From Planctomycetaceae bacterium (GTDB lineage Bacteria; Planctomycetota; Planctomycetia; Pirellulales; Thermoguttaceae): DNA of 22,895 bases. The position numbers and the translations under genes were made by a program. Under the pieces are notes generated by a model that did not search any database, had not been told where the DNA came from, and saw only the letters and a program-made list of their open reading frames with translations. Shown here one piece after another: positions 21,601 through 22,895 of the stretch (positions are counted from its first letter, which is position 1; the number at the start of each line of letters is the position of its first letter). Location of the stretch: the NCBI GenBank assembly GCA_031287585.1, contig JAITST010000087.1, forward strand, positions 1 to 22,895, in the 5' to 3' direction.

Positions 21601-22566
21601 ATGCAAACCTTTAATTCTTCAAAACGTCTATCCGTAATAATTCCCTATTTTCCAGGTGACCATCTGGAAACGTTTGAGGGAACGCTGGTTTCTGTCTTGG
21701 AATCATTATCCGGCAGTACTGAAATTTTGGTTCTCGACGCACAAGGTTATGAAGACACATGGAACATAAAAGACGAAGGTGTCCGTTTCATATCGTTACC
21801 GACCGGTACAACAGAAGTAACAGGTATGAATGTCGGCATACGTCACGCACTCGGCGAAATCATTCACCCGCTTCGGGCAGGTGCGCGTGTCTGCGGCGGT
21901 TGGCTAGACGAGGTAATGCCGCACTTTGAAAACCGCAACGTTGCAACTGTTATTCCAATGCTTGTTGACCCGCTTTGGCAAAAGGTGGTAACAATTGGAG
22001 TTCAACTACGTCTGAACGGACAAATTCGCGAAGTTCGCCGTTACAAACAGTTTCTAAAAAACAACCTGACGTTTGCCCCGCACGTAGGAGCCGCGTTCTT
22101 CCGACGCTCTTTGCTGGAAAAATTAGGTTACTTCGATACATCGTTCACGCTGCAAAATGCGTACTTGGATTACTCGCTGCTAACAAAATTATTCGAGTAC
22201 GAAACGTCAGTAGAGTCGGACTGTTGCATTTCACTAATGACGGAACGCTCCGTGGCAGACAAACCAACGTTCGCCGCCGGTGTTGAGGAAGAGCGTCTGT
22301 TCCAACGTTGGATAGACCGTTTCAATCGAAAGTCCACGTGTTCGCACTTATCGTTCATCAATACAGAATTTTGCAGACATCTACCGTCGCCCGGAGCGTT
22401 CACGCAACTAGCGGGACGGCTAACAACAATGATGTCAAACTACGACCGAAAGGAACACAAAGAGAAATGCGAAGCAATGAAAAAACTCTTCGCAACAGTG
22501 CCACCGCAACAAATAACGCTGGAAGAAAAAGAAATCACAGAACAACCGCATCCAGTAGCGGCGTAG
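21601..22566 (+). CDS. GT2-like glycosyltransferase-fold protein
   Basis: The 321-residue protein has a family 2 glycosyltransferase N-terminal half: RLSVIIPYFPGD (residues 9-20), SVLESLSGSTEILVLDAQG, and the TGMNVGIRHALGEIIHPLRA block, then GAAFFRRSLLEKLGYFDTSF (about 178-197), the usual acceptor-domain signature. The metal-binding DxD that should follow ALGEII is not present (HPLRAGARV instead), so it may not transfer sugar in the usual way. No membrane segment. No clear ribosome-binding site; the stop of an in-frame upstream stretch (TAA 21598-21600) touches the ATG, so start choice is somewhat open. It would use nucleotide-sugars in the cytoplasm if active. Confidence 0.75.
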   Translation: MQTFNSSKRLSVIIPYFPGDHLETFEGTLVSVLESLSGSTEILVLDAQGYEDTWNIKDEGVRFISLPTGTTEVTGMNVGIRHALGEIIHPLRAGARVCGGWLDEVMPHFENRNVATVIPMLVDPLWQKVVTIGVQLRLNGQIREVRRYKQFLKNNLTFAPHVGAAFFRRSLLEKLGYFDTSFTLQNAYLDYSLLTKLFEYETSVESDCCISLMTERSVADKPTFAAGVEEERLFQRWIDRFNRKSTCSHLSFINTEFCRHLPSPGAFTQLAGRLTTMMSNYDRKEHKEKCEAMKKLFATVPPQQITLEEKEITEQPHPVAA

Positions 22567-22578
22567 ATACATAGAATT

Positions 22579-22807
22579 GTTTTACACCAAACACGATTGA
22601 AATTTGTTTGTGTCGTGATATAGCCGTGACTAGACCCCAATTTGGATAAACAAATGATAACCCTCTGCTTACCGATAAATTTGTAAAATAAGGTTTCTTA
22701 TTCATTAAACCTTCGTAGGAAAGTTATATTTTTTTGTTTCTCCAAATTAGGTTTGTTTACGGCTGTATCGCGGTACAAACAAATTTCAATCGTGTTTGGT
22801 GTAAAAC
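22579..22807. mobile_element. 229-bp fold-back element with perfect 33-bp terminal repeats
   Basis: The first 33 bases (22579-22611, starting GTTTTACACCAAACACGATT) are an exact inverse of the last 33 (22775-22807). Inside, CCAATTTGGATAAACAAA near 22637-22654 pairs with TTTGTTTCTCCAAATTAGG at about 22733-22751, and AAGGTTT/AAACCTT form a third dyad around 22690-22713. No coding capacity. It stands 12 bases after the GT2-like gene and before a convergent gene, where it could also act as a two-way terminator. A shortened relative is at 18880-18977. Confidence 0.85.
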
Positions 22808-22825
22808 CGGTTTAGCTGTTCTGCT

Positions 22826-22895
22826 TTATTCCTCTTTCACTTCCAAACCGAGTAACGGTTGACGGTCATCCGTGTCTTTTACAAACCGAATTGCT
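22826..22895 (-). CDS. C-terminal end of an unrecognised protein (runs off right edge)
   Basis: On the minus strand an open frame enters from the right edge and gives 22 residues, AIRFVKDTDDRQPLLGLEVK then EE, before TAA at 22828-22826. The acidic, protein-like end, the codon use and the position just outside the fold-back element make a real gene end plausible, but the stretch is too short to name or to be sure. Confidence 0.45.
   Translation of the reverse strand, partial: AIRFVKDTDDRQPLLGLEVKEE

Overview
The window looks like a chromosomal stretch of a planctomycete with moderate, low-for-the-phylum G+C. The lineage call rests on gene families that are typical of that phylum and occur together here: a DUF1559 prepilin-like protein with the H-(x)n-DG type C-terminal motif, a small regulatory-domain-like lipoprotein next to it, a secreted DUF1080 (3-keto-disaccharide hydrolase) protein, and a secreted FAD oxidoreductase carrying a discoidin domain. 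This is family knowledge and inference; no rRNA or other marker is present to prove it.

Layout. Positions 1-489 hold the start of a leftward gene that runs off the window. From 796 to 10801 there is one rightward flagellar operon: flgC, fliE, fliF, an unnamed gene, fliG, fliH, fliI, fliJ, a MotE-like gene, fliK, flgD. It begins at a good sigma70-type promoter, lacks flgB at its head and flgE at its tail, and ends in a large nested inverted repeat. Together these genes encode the rod, MS ring, rotor switch, export ATPase complex and hook-assembly factors. The unnamed gene between fliF and fliG ends in a copy of the FliF C-terminal FliG-binding tail, and the FliG itself is unusual: short N domain, N/Q-rich linker, and loss of most torque-helix charges.

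From 10961 a near-consensus promoter drives a DUF1559 gene whose 5' end contains an 11-G tract that puts the leader and the body in different frames (10 G would join them), followed by a lipoprotein gene. A 460-base gap full of palindromes leads to hemE and a membrane-anchored AAA ATPase with a tandemly duplicated N-terminal domain. Next come a secreted FAD oxidoreductase (+), then on the minus strand a flippase-like membrane protein and a DUF1080 protein, then a GT2-like protein (+). The window closes with the tail of another leftward gene.

The gaps are rich in fold-back DNA of several families: a hairpin repeat used twice inside the flagellar operon; a 106-bp MITE with TA flanks present twice (one nested in an older inverted repeat); a 229-bp element with perfect 33-bp terminal inverted repeats plus a shortened copy; REP-like CCGTCGGC palindromes; and two single-copy long hairpins. 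No tRNA, rRNA, CRISPR array or transposase gene was seen. The two most interesting signals are the FliF-tail protein with its odd FliG, and the G-tract that may switch the DUF1559 gene on and off.
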